This document shows positions 1-11,396 of a stretch of 64,000 nucleotides of DNA, one piece after another. Numbering within the stretch: position 1 is the stretch's first letter; each line of letters starts with the position of its first letter. The DNA lies in contig JBAIAA010000415.1 in NCBI GenBank assembly GCA_037893245.1, positions 1,550,001 to 1,614,000 on the forward strand. Reading direction: 5' to 3'. Under the pieces are notes generated by a model that saw only the letters and a list, made by a program, of their open reading frames with translations, was not told the origin of the DNA and searched no databases. This DNA is from Crossaster papposus. Taxonomy: Eukaryota; Echinodermata; Asteroidea; Velatida; Solasteridae. A program made the translations under genes and the position numbers.

Positions 1-490
1 GTAGTTAAGAAACTTTGACTAAATACTCATTTTTCTCGCTTCCCCAAAACAAATTTACCCTCAAATTTGGATTATGGGCCTCTCAGCTGTCCTTTCTATC
101 TTTTCTATATATAACCCTAACCCGTTTTTCCTTTAGCGCTCTTTTTCGGAAACTGAAAAACGGATTGTGGACGTGTGCAAGTCCACAAACCGTAACCTCT
201 TCCCGCATCGTGTGGACCTATATTGTTCGGAGGTCCACAGTGCGTATGCAAGACTAACTCAAGTGTGTATATACGCCTCCAATCAAGCACCTCCTACTGT
301 CCCTCTTTTGTTTGTACTTTTGTTTGTTGTTAACTTTTTAGGAAAGCCTCCCATAGGTTTTGTACATGAATCGTAATCGGGGACCTTTTTGAAATATGGG
401 ACTCTTTCAATTGTCCTCTATTGTTAACCGTCTCCTATTTCAATCAAAAACAAACTCACCCACCCATCTATTATTTTTTGTTGTACATGA

Positions 491-985
491 CGTTATGGGG
501 ACACTCCATAGGGTTCCTGTGCTGAGGGAAATATTTCTAAACTCACCCTAATTTGTCGTCTTCTCCATTTTCTTTCTTCATACCCTAACCCAATTCTACC
601 TCTAGACCCCTGCACTGCAGACCCAACATGCTGTGGGGACAGGAAAATGTCCCCACAGCTCAGTCAGCTTTTTTCAAACAAAAGAACTTTTACATATATG
701 TGTGTAAACACCTTTCATAGTGTTCAAGCCTCGGTCTAGTTGTGGGGACAGGTTCTTTTGTTTGGAAAAAACAGACCGAGTAGTGGGGACATTTCCGAGT
801 CCCCATAGCGTGTTGGGTCTTCAATAAAGGTAGCAAAAAGGATAACATTGAGTTAGAGTATAATGAAAGAAAATGTAGAAGACAAATTAGGGTGATGTTG
901 AAAAATTTGAATTTTAGAGTGTTCTGAGTTTGAGTTTAGAGAGATTTCCCTTAGCACGTAAACCCTATGGTTTGTCCCCATAACG
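491..985. repeat. Palindromic MITE-like element, ~495 bp, in an upstream HDGF-related intron
   Basis: The left end CGTTATGGGGAC is inverted at the right end as GTCCCCATAACG. The arms pair at intervals inward: the CCTATGG block near the ends, TCACCCTAATTTGTCTTCT-like blocks at 548-570 and 878-896, and TGGGGACA blocks at 632-655 and 741-810. It looks like a decayed foldback DNA element. A run of about 20 C at 1029-1049 lies just outside. Confidence 0.65.
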
Positions 986-1540
986 CAATGTATAAGAAAA
1001 AAATCGTGGAGCCCCCATGGCCCCCTTCCCCCCCCCCCCCCCCCCCCCCTTATCCCTCTTTTGTTTGTGCTCTAACCTTTTTGGAAGACCTTCATAGGAT
1101 TTGTACACGATTTAGAATCGTGGACCTTCTGTCAATCGCGGACCCATTGTTTGCCCCCAAATTCTTTTGTCCAACATCCACGATTGCCGGTATTTACATA
1201 CTCGCCCACCCACCTACCAACCCACCTACCAACATAGCGAGCAGAAGCCCATTGCACATTTCACGCCGCCATGGGAAAAACAAACTCTACACAATGTGTC
1301 TTTAGAGTGGAATGAATGTACAGAAATACAGCATGATAGCATTTAGATTTGAGTAGTTATAAAGAACAAGAGGGGTTTGTTTAAGGTTTAACTTTTACCA
1401 TTGGTTCATCATCAAAACTACCTTTCAGAAATACATTTGTACAGTTGCAGAAAATTTAAATGCGCTTCTTTTTAGTTAGTACTGAGAGAGACGACTTTAC
1501 AGTTGATTCAAATTATAATTAGTTTTGTATATTTCTGTAG

Positions 1541-1590
1541 GATATCAAAACCAGACAAGCTGGAGAAGAAAAAACTGGAAAAGAAGAAAG
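1541..1590 (+). CDS. HDGFL2/PSIP1: HDGF-related gene, internal exon (Lys-rich linker)
   Basis: The acceptor ...TTTCTGTAG precedes the exon and the donor GTAGGC follows it. It starts with one leftover codon base and ends with one, and reads ISKPDKLEKKKLEKKK, the charged helix that leads into the IBD. Confidence 0.8.
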
Positions 1591-4500
1591 GTAGGCCTCA
1601 GAGTAACACTAAGTGAGGGGAGTGAACGAAATGAAACAAGCGGTTAGTCAAGGTTTACCTCAAGGTTTTGCAGTTTACTTGGGGTTCAACCTCGAGTTAC
1701 TGCTTGTGTAATTCTTCTCTCATAAAAGTCTATAAAGTTGCTGTAGATGCATACATTTAATACAAAAGAATGAAAAACCTGTAAGGTCGTTGAAGAAGCT
1801 GGTTTTTGGTGTTTACTCCGCATTTACCTCAAAGTTTTACAGTTTACCGCAGGGTTTTACATAATGTTTTCCAAATAAAAGACGTTGCTGTAGATACATT
1901 TTAATATTTTTTTTAATGTGTAGGAAATCTGAAGAGATCTGAAGTACATGTTGCAAGTACAACTGTTACAACTGTAGTCATACGGCTCTAATTTTGTTGT
2001 TTTCATTGTAGGTCTCAATAAATTGGAAGAGGCGGTTGAAATATTGCACCTAGAGCTGAAAGTCTCTTTAAGTATGGATCACCCTGTAAGTAGAAACTCC
2101 CAATACATGTATATACTGTATGGTGTGCAGAATGTATTACTATGTTTTGTCCACAGCCGCTATGCAGTTAAATAGCATACTAGGCTACCAATCGACTCCG
2201 CACTGAAATCTGGGGATAAACACAAGGGATAATAATCATTATGATAATCATAATTTGGAAGGCTACTCATCCTTACTCGCAGCTGGGATGCTGAATTCAA
2301 AAGGACGCGGCTACAATGTTGCCAGATCGAGGACATGTAAAAGTGCTTTAGGCTGCCGCCATACGACTTACATCTGCCAAAGATCGTAATATTTATTTTT
2401 GAGGAGGAAAGAAAACCGGAGAACCCGGTGAAAAGGAGACAGGAGAGAATCAATGAACAACTCTACACACATAATGGTACGGGACGGGAATCAAACCCAG
2501 GCCACAATGGTGAGAGATATTAGTGCTTTTCATGGGTGACCTAGACACGTATCAAAATTTTACCCCAGATCACACCGTACCTTTCCCACTTTACCACAAA
2601 GTCATCAAATAAATGGAAGGTACCTTTTTTGAACTTCAATTAACAGAGCCGTATCAGAAGCTTGCGACATCATCGCGGTGTCTTTGTCAACTGGTGCATA
2701 TAAAGCAATATATGGGACGGGGGGAACCCCCCTTCTTTGAGGTGGTCATTGTGCTTGCGGAATGTTGTGGTTTCTTTTGAGGTTTTTAGGGAGGTACGTT
2801 AGGTAACAAAAGTCTAGGAAGTGTACTGATATGGGGGACTAAGGTGGGATTCGCTCGGTCACATATGTTGCTTGGTATAAACTGGTGTTGTCGAGGCCTT
2901 CTTCCATTTATTTGATTCAGTAATGGACTGGAAACAAACTTTAATGCTTGGTCCAATCAGGGATTATTACAAATTAGCCTGCACTGACTCCCTCCTTTTC
3001 AGGCAAGGTAGGTACGAGGACAATTCTTCCATAATCATTTGCCCGACTCTGTTTACCTCATTAGGATCCAGCCAAGAGCTTGGCCGTGATGACACAAATT
3101 GACGACCTCAGTGAAACGCTGACGCCAGGCGTCCTCAGGAAAAGCAAGGATTTTGTTCAGACAATCAAAAAGGTAACACTTGGGGTTTTAATTTCACAGC
3201 TCGTAACAGCTAAAATCCTATTGAATGTATACATTGTTGCAACTGGTACCCAGCTGATTCGTGCTCAGCACAAAAATGTGGTAAGCAACATTTTTCAGCG
3301 CGGCAGCTTTGAGGCATTAGGCCCTTTAGACCATGGGACGAAGTCACAAAATCCTTTCAGAAAGACATTTTCGTGATCCCCAACTTGGTACATAATAAAA
3401 CTTCCACAAATTGATCTTGAGGGCATACCTAACAACATTTGGGGTGTTCATTTTTGCAAAAGTGACACTATGGAGAGTTATTTCACGTTAAAAATTTGAT
3501 GGGGGGAAATAATATGGGGCGAGTTGGTTTTTCTTGCCTTGTTTTCATAACAAATTCGCCCCAAAGCCAGTTCGCCCCATACTTTTGTTCACCTAATATT
3601 GTATTGACTCAAGCCAACTCGCCTCATGAAGCATGTACATGTACATGACAGGAAAAAGTTGATGGTGACAAATATGAACTATTTGTAAATCACTCTCTTT
3701 GGGTTGATGGGTGCCCAGATTGATCCATTTAAGTGTGTTATTAGATAATTGATTGATAAATAAAATGGCTTATATTCAATTTCAATCTGCAATATTTTGT
3801 ATCTATTTGGGGGGGGGGGGGTCAATCAGCTCAGTGTTCTGTTTAAAGGGGAATTTTAATAGGATTTTATGCAAGGCGAGCTTGTAATGAAATACATAAT
3901 AATAAAATACATCAAAAGATAAGATCCACACAATATCTATTGTTTGTCATTGTATTCTTGTCAGCACTAGTACATATACTTCAGTACTCACTAATATTTT
4001 TTTTATGGAACATAACATTGCAAAATTGTTATTAAAGTCAATGTTGTAATAACATTTGAAATTACAGAAATGGTGAATTGTATGCACCATTTGCAAATAA
4101 TAATTACATTTAAATTTGTGTAAATGCCTATTTGAGTACCATCTTTTCTCAGTAAGAGGGATATTCATACTCCATAATGGATGTTTCACTAATAAGTTTC
4201 AACTAGGTTACACTTTTCAATTAGAAAGCGCCTTGAAAATAGTTGCCCTCATTGGAACAGGGATAGTGGAAGTTAACTGCGTGAAAAGAATGAAAAGTGT
4301 CAGAAAAATGCTTCTGACTTGTCTTAAATATTTAGTCATTTAGTAAACAAAAACCAGTTCGAGCATAATTCTCTCAGCTTTTTCCTCTAAAATTAAGAAT
4401 TATAACAATCACAAAATCACTGAAGTGAGCACATTAATGTTGCAATATTCACAACCCATGCGATTTTTGGCAGATAATGCACATAGCCGGTAGGACATGC

Positions 4501-7500
4501 TTCTAACGTTGGGGCTTAGATGGTAGGCTGGCATTGGATCTGAGTAAACACAAGTCTTCTTTAGAGGTCTGTCATCATCACTGCTCATCTCCTGATTAGC
4601 AACTGCATATAAGGTTGTCTAAAAAGAAAACAGAAGAGAACAATAAAATCAATGATGGAATTTGAAAATGACTTGTTACAAGAAAATAAATTTAGTTTGT
4701 CACTTGTCTCTATTTTTCTTTCTTTTTAAAATGTTCTACACAAAAATATGGAGCCAAAGTTGCACACGCTTCACACCTAATGTTTTCTCAAACACACCCC
4801 TTCCCCCCCCCACTTGATAAAAAAGGGGATAACAGATAGGTGTATATATGTACTTAGCCAAAGCTGGCTAAATTTAAGTACACGTAATTTGACATAAACA
4901 AGATTTGACGAGCTACATGTATGTGTAGCTAAGTTGTCGTGAATCCAACAATTTCATTTATTAAATTAGCACGCGGAGTTGCTGTAGGCTGTGTCCGGAT
5001 TACTTGGCTGCGGCTTGAAATTATGCACGAGTCTATGGTAGCAGCTACAACCACATCTTATAGACTCGTGCATAATGTCAAACTGCAGCCAGAAAGCAAA
5101 ATAGCGGCCAACGTTTATGCTGGATATAGAAAAAAAATCGCATGAAAAAAGATATCCATTTAACAAATTAATTGCAACCTCGAGTTGAATGACAATCTTT
5201 TGACTTTTTGTATTGTTATTATAGTTATCTTCTTCTTTGTTCACTATCAAATGTTTTTGATGTGTTGTCGGTGCTGTGCGTGTTGTCGGTTATTAGTATG
5301 ACCCCCGACAACATGCACAGCACCGACAACACATTCATTTCATAACATATTCTACATTGACAAATGACAAAAGAAAGAGGTACAATGTACATAACTATAA
5401 TAACATAAAGCGTGTTCGAATGTGTGGCCCCATATATAAGGTCAATATCATAGTTAAGAGAATATGGCCTGTTATCTTAAATGTCATTTAGGAGCATCAA
5501 AATCTTTTTCGGAACCACAAACAAACACTGAGGTGTTATATCGCCCTGATTGAAGTCTAAAGTGCTAAAGTGGACGGAGGCAGGATCATGTGCATTCATT
5601 CGACAACAGACAACAAATATCATGGGCTAGGCCTGAACGTTACTGCAACACCTACCGGTTCCAAAGATTTCCCTTTGTCGTTTCTCTTGGACAGCATGAC
5701 TTGCTCTATCTTATTGATGTCCGTAAACCGGGCGTAGCAAGGTTTCGGTGGTCCGCCTGCCGATGCTAACCGGCCATCCGCTCTCTGCAACGCGGAGTTA
5801 TGTTTATCCAGAAATTCTCTCGCTATATCTGACTGTTTTCCCTTCAAACTCTTCCATTTGTCAGCAAACTCGAGGAAGCGAGACCAGCTTTGAATAGAAA
5901 AAGGTGAAACCCTACCTTTGGCTCTAGATCACGGTGCAAAATGCACGTAAATAAAGGCTCGGCGTCGTCTTTAGAAGCCGCCATGTTGGATTGCTGTACA
6001 CCGGGTCAGAAACTGTGCGTAACGATAGCGCTGATTGGATGCCGACGGAGACTCATAACACAGTATTTCCGATTGGTCACAATTTAGGTTTAGTCACGTG
6101 AGTGCCGTTTTGTTAAATGAAACTGGGTTTCAGTTTTGGCTTCAGTTATGCAGTTTGGCAATTACGCTGGAGCCAAACACGGGCCAAAGCCTAGGTTCAA
6201 GTAACGGCAAGTTTTGTAAAAAAAAAAAAAAATCGGTCCATATTTTCGCCAAAAATACACCAAAAGTGCCACTTTTGCAAAAATGAACAGTCATTTTTGT
6301 ATTTAGCAACAACAACTTGAATGAACTTCAATGTTTTCATTTTGTACCAAAATGGGGATCACGAACGAACACAATAATCGCACTCGTCCCATGGTCTACT
6401 TGGCTTGTAGCAGCTTAGAGTAAAACTTAACACAAAGAAACTGGTTGGTAGAAACATTTTGCTTAGCATAATCCTACCAAACGTTAGCTTAACCATAATT
6501 TAACCATAATTTAACTTAACCATAAGTACCGAGATATTTCTTGTCACATCTTAAACCTTGTAGTACCCAGCTGTATCCCTGCCTTAACCCTGGCAGTACC
6601 CAGGTGTACCCAGTTATGAATTGACTGTATTTTGTTCATCCTTTCTGGTGCTTTAAAACCTGAATTAAGGAATTCCTCATAAAAACTATGGAAATGCTGT
6701 ACTATAAAATGCCATAATCTTTCTCCGTCTTTTGATTTTATTTCAGGTCAGAAAGTATAAGCCAGACGAGAAGGTTCGCAAGAAGGCAGAATATCTTTAC
6801 AACAAGCTGAAGTCCATCTGTCTCATGCAAGAAACTTCTGGCGGCATCGAAGAGAAGAAACAGATAATGGAACAAACTGGTAACGTGACATAAATACTCA
6901 CTACATGTATATTCCTCCCTCCTTGATGAAAACAAGACATCGTCCTTATTCAGCATCGGTTCAAAACATCTTTCTGACTGGCCTTCCAATCCAAATTTAA
7001 AAAAACTCCGTTTTCTCTTGTCTGTCTTGATCGGCGCCTTTGTCATTATTGATGCAATCTTTATGTTGCCTAGTTTTGTCTATTTTGAAATTGTGTTTAT
7101 TCAACTAAAATATTACTGTAGAAGTAGCAATGTAATCTAACCCAGAAATTAATACAAGCACAGTTATCTGAGATTAATAAATACCTAGGAGAGTTGCTGG
7201 CTTCTGATTGGTCGAGACTCGATCACGCGGAGTGGATTATCAGGTAGTAATATCATGGGTTTCAAGAAGAAGCGAATAAATGTTCCCTGAACCAGCATTA
7301 ATCAAGCATCATGTAAGCCAATGATTGGCCGAATGCAACAGTTATACGGTAACTTGTAACAAGGACGCGTCAAATCTTGATACTGCGCGATATAAATGTA
7401 AGCATCATGTAAGCCAATGATTGGCCGAATGCAACAGTTCTACGGTAACTTGTAACAAGTACGCGTCAAATCTTGATACTGCGCGCTATAAATGTACGCG

Positions 7501-9599
7501 TAGAACATTTGTGTCGTCTGTTAACGCTAGCGCGTTGCTATGCACGGTGGGCATCAGTGGTCAGCTAGTCTGGTCTCAAAGTATGGGTTATAATAACAAC
7601 ACATATTGAAGAGACAAGGTACCATGCATAAGCTAAAACGTGGCCCCTAAACATGAACACAAAACGCTGGAAATATCGCCGAAAGAAAAGTCACGAAATT
7701 TGGAGCATTTTTCTCGTTAAAAAGGTATTTATTAAAGGTAATAACAGTGCGAGGCCCCGGTCATTATCACGCAGTAATAATCGGGTCCTCGCACTGTTAT
7801 TACCTAAATAACTGACCATTGGGTATTGATAATTCAGGCTACAACTGTACTATAATTCCAATATGAGGGATTTTGTGCTTATAACTTATGCATTTTAAAA
7901 AAGCATTTTAAGTTTTACTATGATTCACCATGATTAGCCCTAACCTTTCAAAATGCTCTTCCAAAAATAACCTTCCAAATCCTTTTTGAGTAAGTTGAGG
8001 GTTTCAAACGATTGAGGCTGTATAAAAAAAATGTATGAGTTGATTGTGGAAGATGCATTTTGTCAATCTATGCTGTACATGTACCTTGTGTTGTTTTTAT
8101 GCTTAGCCATGTATTTAATGTTGGCTTTGATAATACTTGTACTTGAAATCAAGTACTGGTACTTCTAGATATTGCCTCGGGGAATTAACCAGTTCGCGCC
8201 GGGATTATTTTAACATCACTGAGCCAAGGCGCGGGGTTATTTTTAACAAAAATCGATCCGAGGCGGGTTCAGGCCGATGGTACCGACAAGCACACCCATT
8301 TATTTTTGCTTGCTGCTGACAGACATTTCTGGCTGTGCTCGTGACGTGTTTATGGATCATCCGTTTTGAATCTGGGGAAAATTTTGCATGTATAAGTCCT
8401 CCGGCGCGAACTGGTTGAGAGTGGGTTTTGTATGATTGAGGCAATGGTCACCCTATCCAATGAACAAATTTAAGAAGTAGCAGAGGATTTTAGATAATTA
8501 AGGCTGCATCCAATTTGTACACGGTTGCAGTTGGAGGATTTTAAGAATTGAGGGTGCATCCTAGCAAAAAGACATAGGGTTTAGGGCTGAGGTGTCTGTT
8601 TGTTCGTGTGTTTTTTTATCGATTCATGAAGTATGTTTTCTTTCTCACTATTAAAAAAAAAACAGACATAACAGCAGATGAAGTAGACAACACAGTAGAA
8701 GATATGAAGCCCATCATTGAGCCCAGAATACAAGAAAACGGAACTCCGGAAGATGAACCCAGTAAAACTGATGTGGAGGATCAGGTGACGGCTAATGCCG
8801 ACACTAAAGCAACGGCCAATACTCCAACAGAAGAGGCCTTCAGTGACCCGGCAGACCCTCCAGAAGAACTCGCTGAAGCCAAAGACTCGGAGCAACTCGA
8901 GGAAACAGAACTGCCGGAGGAACCATTAGAGGAACCAAAAGAAAAATCGGTTGCTGATCCTGAGTCAGTTAGAACTGAAGATGAAGCAGACAATGAGAGA
9001 ACTGACACGAGACTTGTGGATGCCGAGCACAAGGAGAAAGATGCAGAGAACAACAAAGAGAAAAAGAAAGATGAAGATGCGGCTGCTGCAGAAGATGCGG
9101 TGGAAGAGGAAGTGGAGGAGGGGGAGTACGAAGAAGAAGAAGAAGATGAGGAGGAAGTAGGAGGCAGGAGAGACCTCTCGGAGAGGCTGGAAAAGATTTT
9201 TGGCAGCCAGGGAGGCTTCCAGATACCAGGGCTGGTCATGGACGGAAGCGAGGGGAAAGCCAAGGGGTCCGGGGGGGAGAAGAGGAGAGAGCATAAACGA
9301 GACAGGAGAAGGTCAACGGGGATGGCTGCAGATCAGATCGGAGAGCAACCCATGGATCTGGACGGAAACGCGGAAGAAGGCAGCAACTCTAAGGAGTAAG
9401 TTTGACACTCCACCAATATGTACTTGTGTATTTATGTTGCCTAATGTTTATTATTTCTTGTTACTTGATTAGAAAGTTTATCAAAATTAAGATTCTAAAA
9501 TACATTTTTGTTTTGGTTTGTTTTCCGTTTAGTGAAAACACTGCAACGGATCAGGCTTTCAGTGATGACAACATGGATCTTGATTCTGATGAGAACTGA
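1541..9599 (+). CDS. HDGFL2/PSIP1: HDGF-related protein (LEDGF/HRP2 type), C-terminal part: IBD and acidic tail
   Basis: Six exons can be joined with consistent phase and GT/AG borders: 1541-1590, 2012-2085, 3065-3172, 6747-6879, 8666-9395 and 9533-9599 (TGA). The joined product begins in a Lys-rich helix (KPDKLEKKKLEKKK), runs into a helical bundle that matches the integrase-binding domain of LEDGF/p75 and HRP2 (LNKLEEAVEILHLELKVSLS, then KKVRKYKPDEKVRKKAEYLY), and ends in a ~250-residue Glu/Asp-rich tail with the short motifs PMDLDGN and MDLDSDEN. Proteins of this family read H3K36 methylation through an N-terminal PWWP domain and recruit IBM-motif partners (MLL/menin, POGZ, Iws1) through the IBD; that is family knowledge. 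No PWWP is seen here, so the 5' exons must lie upstream of position 1. The YK in place of FK in the last IBD loop looks nearer to HRP2 than to LEDGF. The acidic tail is long compared with vertebrate relatives. Confidence 0.88.
2012..2085 (+). CDS. HDGFL2/PSIP1: HDGF-related gene, IBD exon 1
   Basis: The exon is bounded by TTGTAG and GTAAGT and encodes the first IBD helix, ending SLSMDHP. The Asp in this loop aligns with LEDGF Asp366, the residue that contacts partner peptides; the Ile365 position is Met here. Confidence 0.85.
3065..3172 (+). CDS. HDGFL2/PSIP1: HDGF-related gene, IBD exon 2
   Basis: The exon has 36 codons in phase 0 on both sides, with acceptor CATTAG and donor GTAACA. It encodes the middle IBD helices (AVMTQIDDLSETLTPGVLRK). 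A longer open frame reads on past the donor but lacks family similarity. Confidence 0.85.
5006..5090. repeat. Imperfect hairpin, 85 bp
   Basis: GGCTGCGGCTTGAAATTATG at the left pairs with CATAATGTCAAACTGCAGCC at the right, and GCACGAGTCTAT with its inverse. The loop is about 20 bp. It lies in the large HDGF-related intron and is probably a small MITE remnant. Confidence 0.6.
5261..5333. repeat. Near-perfect hairpin, 73 bp
   Basis: TGTGTTGTCGGTGCTGTGCG is inverted across a short loop that contains TTATTAGTATGA. One mismatch is visible in the stem. No function is evident. Confidence 0.65.
5656..5984 (-). pseudogene. Unrecognised first-exon-like coding segment, antisense in HDGF-related intron, with a frame break
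   Basis: On the minus strand a Met-initiated frame opens at 5984 (MAASKDDAEPLFTCILHRDL) beneath a CpG-containing region with a CCAAT-type GATTGG at ~6030-6075. The reading continues as RVSPFSIQSWSRFLEFADKW and then AREFLDKHN, PPKPCYARFTDINKIEQ, ending at a donor-like CCG|GTAGGT at 5656. The two parts are in different frames; the switch lies near 5910-5925, where one extra base would unite them. I cannot tell an assembly indel from a true break. The CYARFTDIxKIE ending resembles first exons of unnamed transposon-associated proteins of marine invertebrates and fish, from memory only. Function unknown. Confidence 0.4.
6747..6879 (+). CDS. HDGFL2/PSIP1: HDGF-related gene, IBD exon 3
   Basis: The exon follows TTATTTCAG and ends before GTAACG. 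It encodes KYKPDEKVRKKAEYLYNKLK, the last IBD helices. The 3.6-kb intron upstream of it is the largest seen in this gene. Confidence 0.87.
7305..7496. repeat. Two tandem copies of a 96-bp unit with CCAAT and TATA-like words
   Basis: AGCATCATGTAAGCCAATGA starts at 7305 and again at 7401, and the copies differ at only about three positions. Each carries the palindrome GCCAATGATTGGC and, ~60 bp later, a TATAAATG word. The pair lies in the last large HDGF-related intron. Confidence 0.75.
7736..7805. repeat. Hairpin, 70 bp
   Basis: AGGTAATAACAGTGCGAGG is inverted as CCTCGCACTGTTATTACCT with a ~30-bp GC/AT mixed centre that itself partly pairs (CCCCGGTCATTA and TAATAATCGGG). Confidence 0.65.
8189..8414 (+). 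mobile_element. piggyBac-type MITE, copy A
   Basis: The element starts CCAGTTCGCGCCGG and ends CCGGCGCGAACTGG; TTAA lies immediately left and TTGA (one change from TTAA) immediately right. TTAA target duplications are typical of piggyBac. It is 226 bp long with no coding capacity and has relatives at 13334, 47322, 48138 and 58416. It sits in the intron just before the acidic-tail exon. Confidence 0.75.
8666..9395 (+). CDS. HDGFL2/PSIP1: HDGF-related gene, acidic tail exon
   Basis: This 730-bp exon starts after a poly-A tract ending ACAG and ends at GTAAGT. It is almost entirely Glu/Asp/Ala/Lys, with an unbroken acidic run around 9,100-9,160, then a basic patch (KRREHKRDRRRS) that looks like a nuclear localisation signal. 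The opposite strand is open by compositional bias only. Confidence 0.85.
9533..9599 (+). CDS. HDGFL2/PSIP1: HDGF-related gene, last coding exon and stop
   Basis: After the acceptor TCCGTTTAG the exon completes an Asp codon and encodes ENTATDQAFSDDNMDLDSDE followed by Asn and TGA. The MDLDSDEN ending echoes PMDLDGN in the previous exon. Confidence 0.8.
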
Positions 9600-9750
9600 A
9601 CTCGCGTTGTTGATATTCAGCAATCGAGGAAGCTCTTTTTGACAAGTAGAAACTACCACTGAGCACTTAATACTGTTTATAGCTCACTGGGCAGTAACAT
9701 GACTTGAGGAACTGAGACAATATGGCATCAGATTAAGCTGTGTGTTATTT

Positions 9751-9970
9751 GGCAACATGGAATGGCGTGTTTGCTATTAAGCAACATCGAATGGTGCGTT
9801 GGTAACATGGAATGGCACGTTTAGCAACATCAAATGATGTGCCCGACAACATAGGATGGCACGTTTGGCAACTTGGAATGGCGCGTTTGGCAACATGGAA
9901 TGGCACGTTTGGCAACATCAAATGATGTGCCCGACAAATGGAGTGGTGTGCCTGGCAAACGTGGAATGGC
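9751..9970 (+). repeat. 22-bp minisatellite in the HDGF-related 3' UTR region
   Basis: About ten degenerate copies of GGCAACATGGAATGGCACGT(TT), with variants CATCAAATGATGTGCCCGAC. It begins ~150 bp after the stop codon, so it is probably transcribed. Confidence 0.75.
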
Positions 9971-11220
9971 TTTCTCAGTCAAATATTGCAGTGACAAATT
10001 TTTGGGTGCCTAATAATGATCGCGTTGCGATGTTGCTACTAAATTTGTTTGTCAACTTGCCATCGGCACGCCTAAATTCCTGAACTGAATGCCGTTTTCT
10101 CAGTCTGATTGTAACCTGTAGTTGTCTTCACACGTTCAGTAGTCAAAAACACCCCATGTTGTTAAACAAATACATGTACAGTGAAACGGTGTCCAATTTG
10201 TACAATTTTTTAATTATGAAATTTTAATTTTCAAAATGTTTTATGTTGTAAATGTTTATGCTATTTTTTCCCTTTCATATATAAAAATTCAAATTCTTCA
10301 CTTGAAATTTCAATGGGCAATGCCAAGTTCAGTGACACATCATTTTGATTTGTTACAATGCTGTTTTCGCTCTCTCTAAAAGCTAAACTACAACTTCAGG
10401 GTAGGAGAAAGACTCACTCACATTGTACAGTTGCCAAGTGACACCTGTGGCTTAACACTAACAACTCCAAATCATCAAAATCCAACTGCATGTTTTTAGG
10501 GAAATCTGCACTAGAAAACCGATTTGGTGTGCAGTTTACCATGTGGTGGTTAGGGTTAACATTTCAAACTGTACAACTTCCCAACAAATGCTTTAGTTTT
10601 GCAATCTGAACTGAAGTCTGGTCTACATGTATATCTGTGAACTGCAATATTTTGTATTCATTCAAAAAAAACAATGTTGTAGTCTAAATTTCAACCACTT
10701 TTGATGTGACTGATATAAAAACTTTAACACAAAAGGCCTGTTCATACTTGGCGCGAACACAAATTTGTGTGGGGAGGGCAACATTTCGCGCTGCAAATTC
10801 GCAAAAGTTAACACATTTTAACTCCGGCGAATTTTGCAGCGGTTTTGTGATGTCAAATTAAGTATGAACCGGCCTTTACAGTGCAACATTTTTAAGACTT
10901 ATTTTCACATACCCTGGGGTGTTAGGGTTAATTTTTATTAGAGCAGTTTGGCTTTGGCAGGATCAAAATCGTGAAATTCATTTTAGAGAAATGTAGGTCA
11001 CCAGCCACACTATGGACATTGCTTGTCGCTATACTCGGATAATGCACATGGGTCCAATGTTTGATATATTTAGTAGCAAGCGATTATAGCTTTGACATGA
11101 AAGCCATACTGCACTATTTGCCATTTGCACAGGCAATTAATACAATGTTCTGTACTGGCCATCAAATGAGGGGAATGATGCCTATAGCAATTTGTGGCAA
11201 GGTATGCACCCCCTGTAGTT

Positions 11221-11396
11221 GGAATATGTGTGATAGCATTGCAGCAGTGGTATCACTGGGTTTTTTTAATGGCCGTCAATATGCTTGTTACCACATATAA
11301 TTAATACGGTAACAAGCATATTGGCAGCCATTAAAAAAAACATAACTCCCTAAAAGCTACCACCGCTCATACTGCAATGCTATCAGACATTTTCAA
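11221..11396. repeat. Palindromic MITE, ~176 bp
   Basis: The central arms TAATGGCCGTCAATATGCTT and its inverse (AAGCATATTGGCAGCCATTA) flank ~25 bp. Outer arms TGATAGCATTGCAG and CTGCAATGCTATCA also pair, so the whole segment folds back. Confidence 0.7.

Noticed and set aside
8781..9294. Ser-rich and Phe/Leu-rich open frames antisense to the acidic tail exon
   Set aside because: They arise from the GAG/GAA bias of the acidic exon and have no independent support. The same holds for frames opposite 59,402-59,803.
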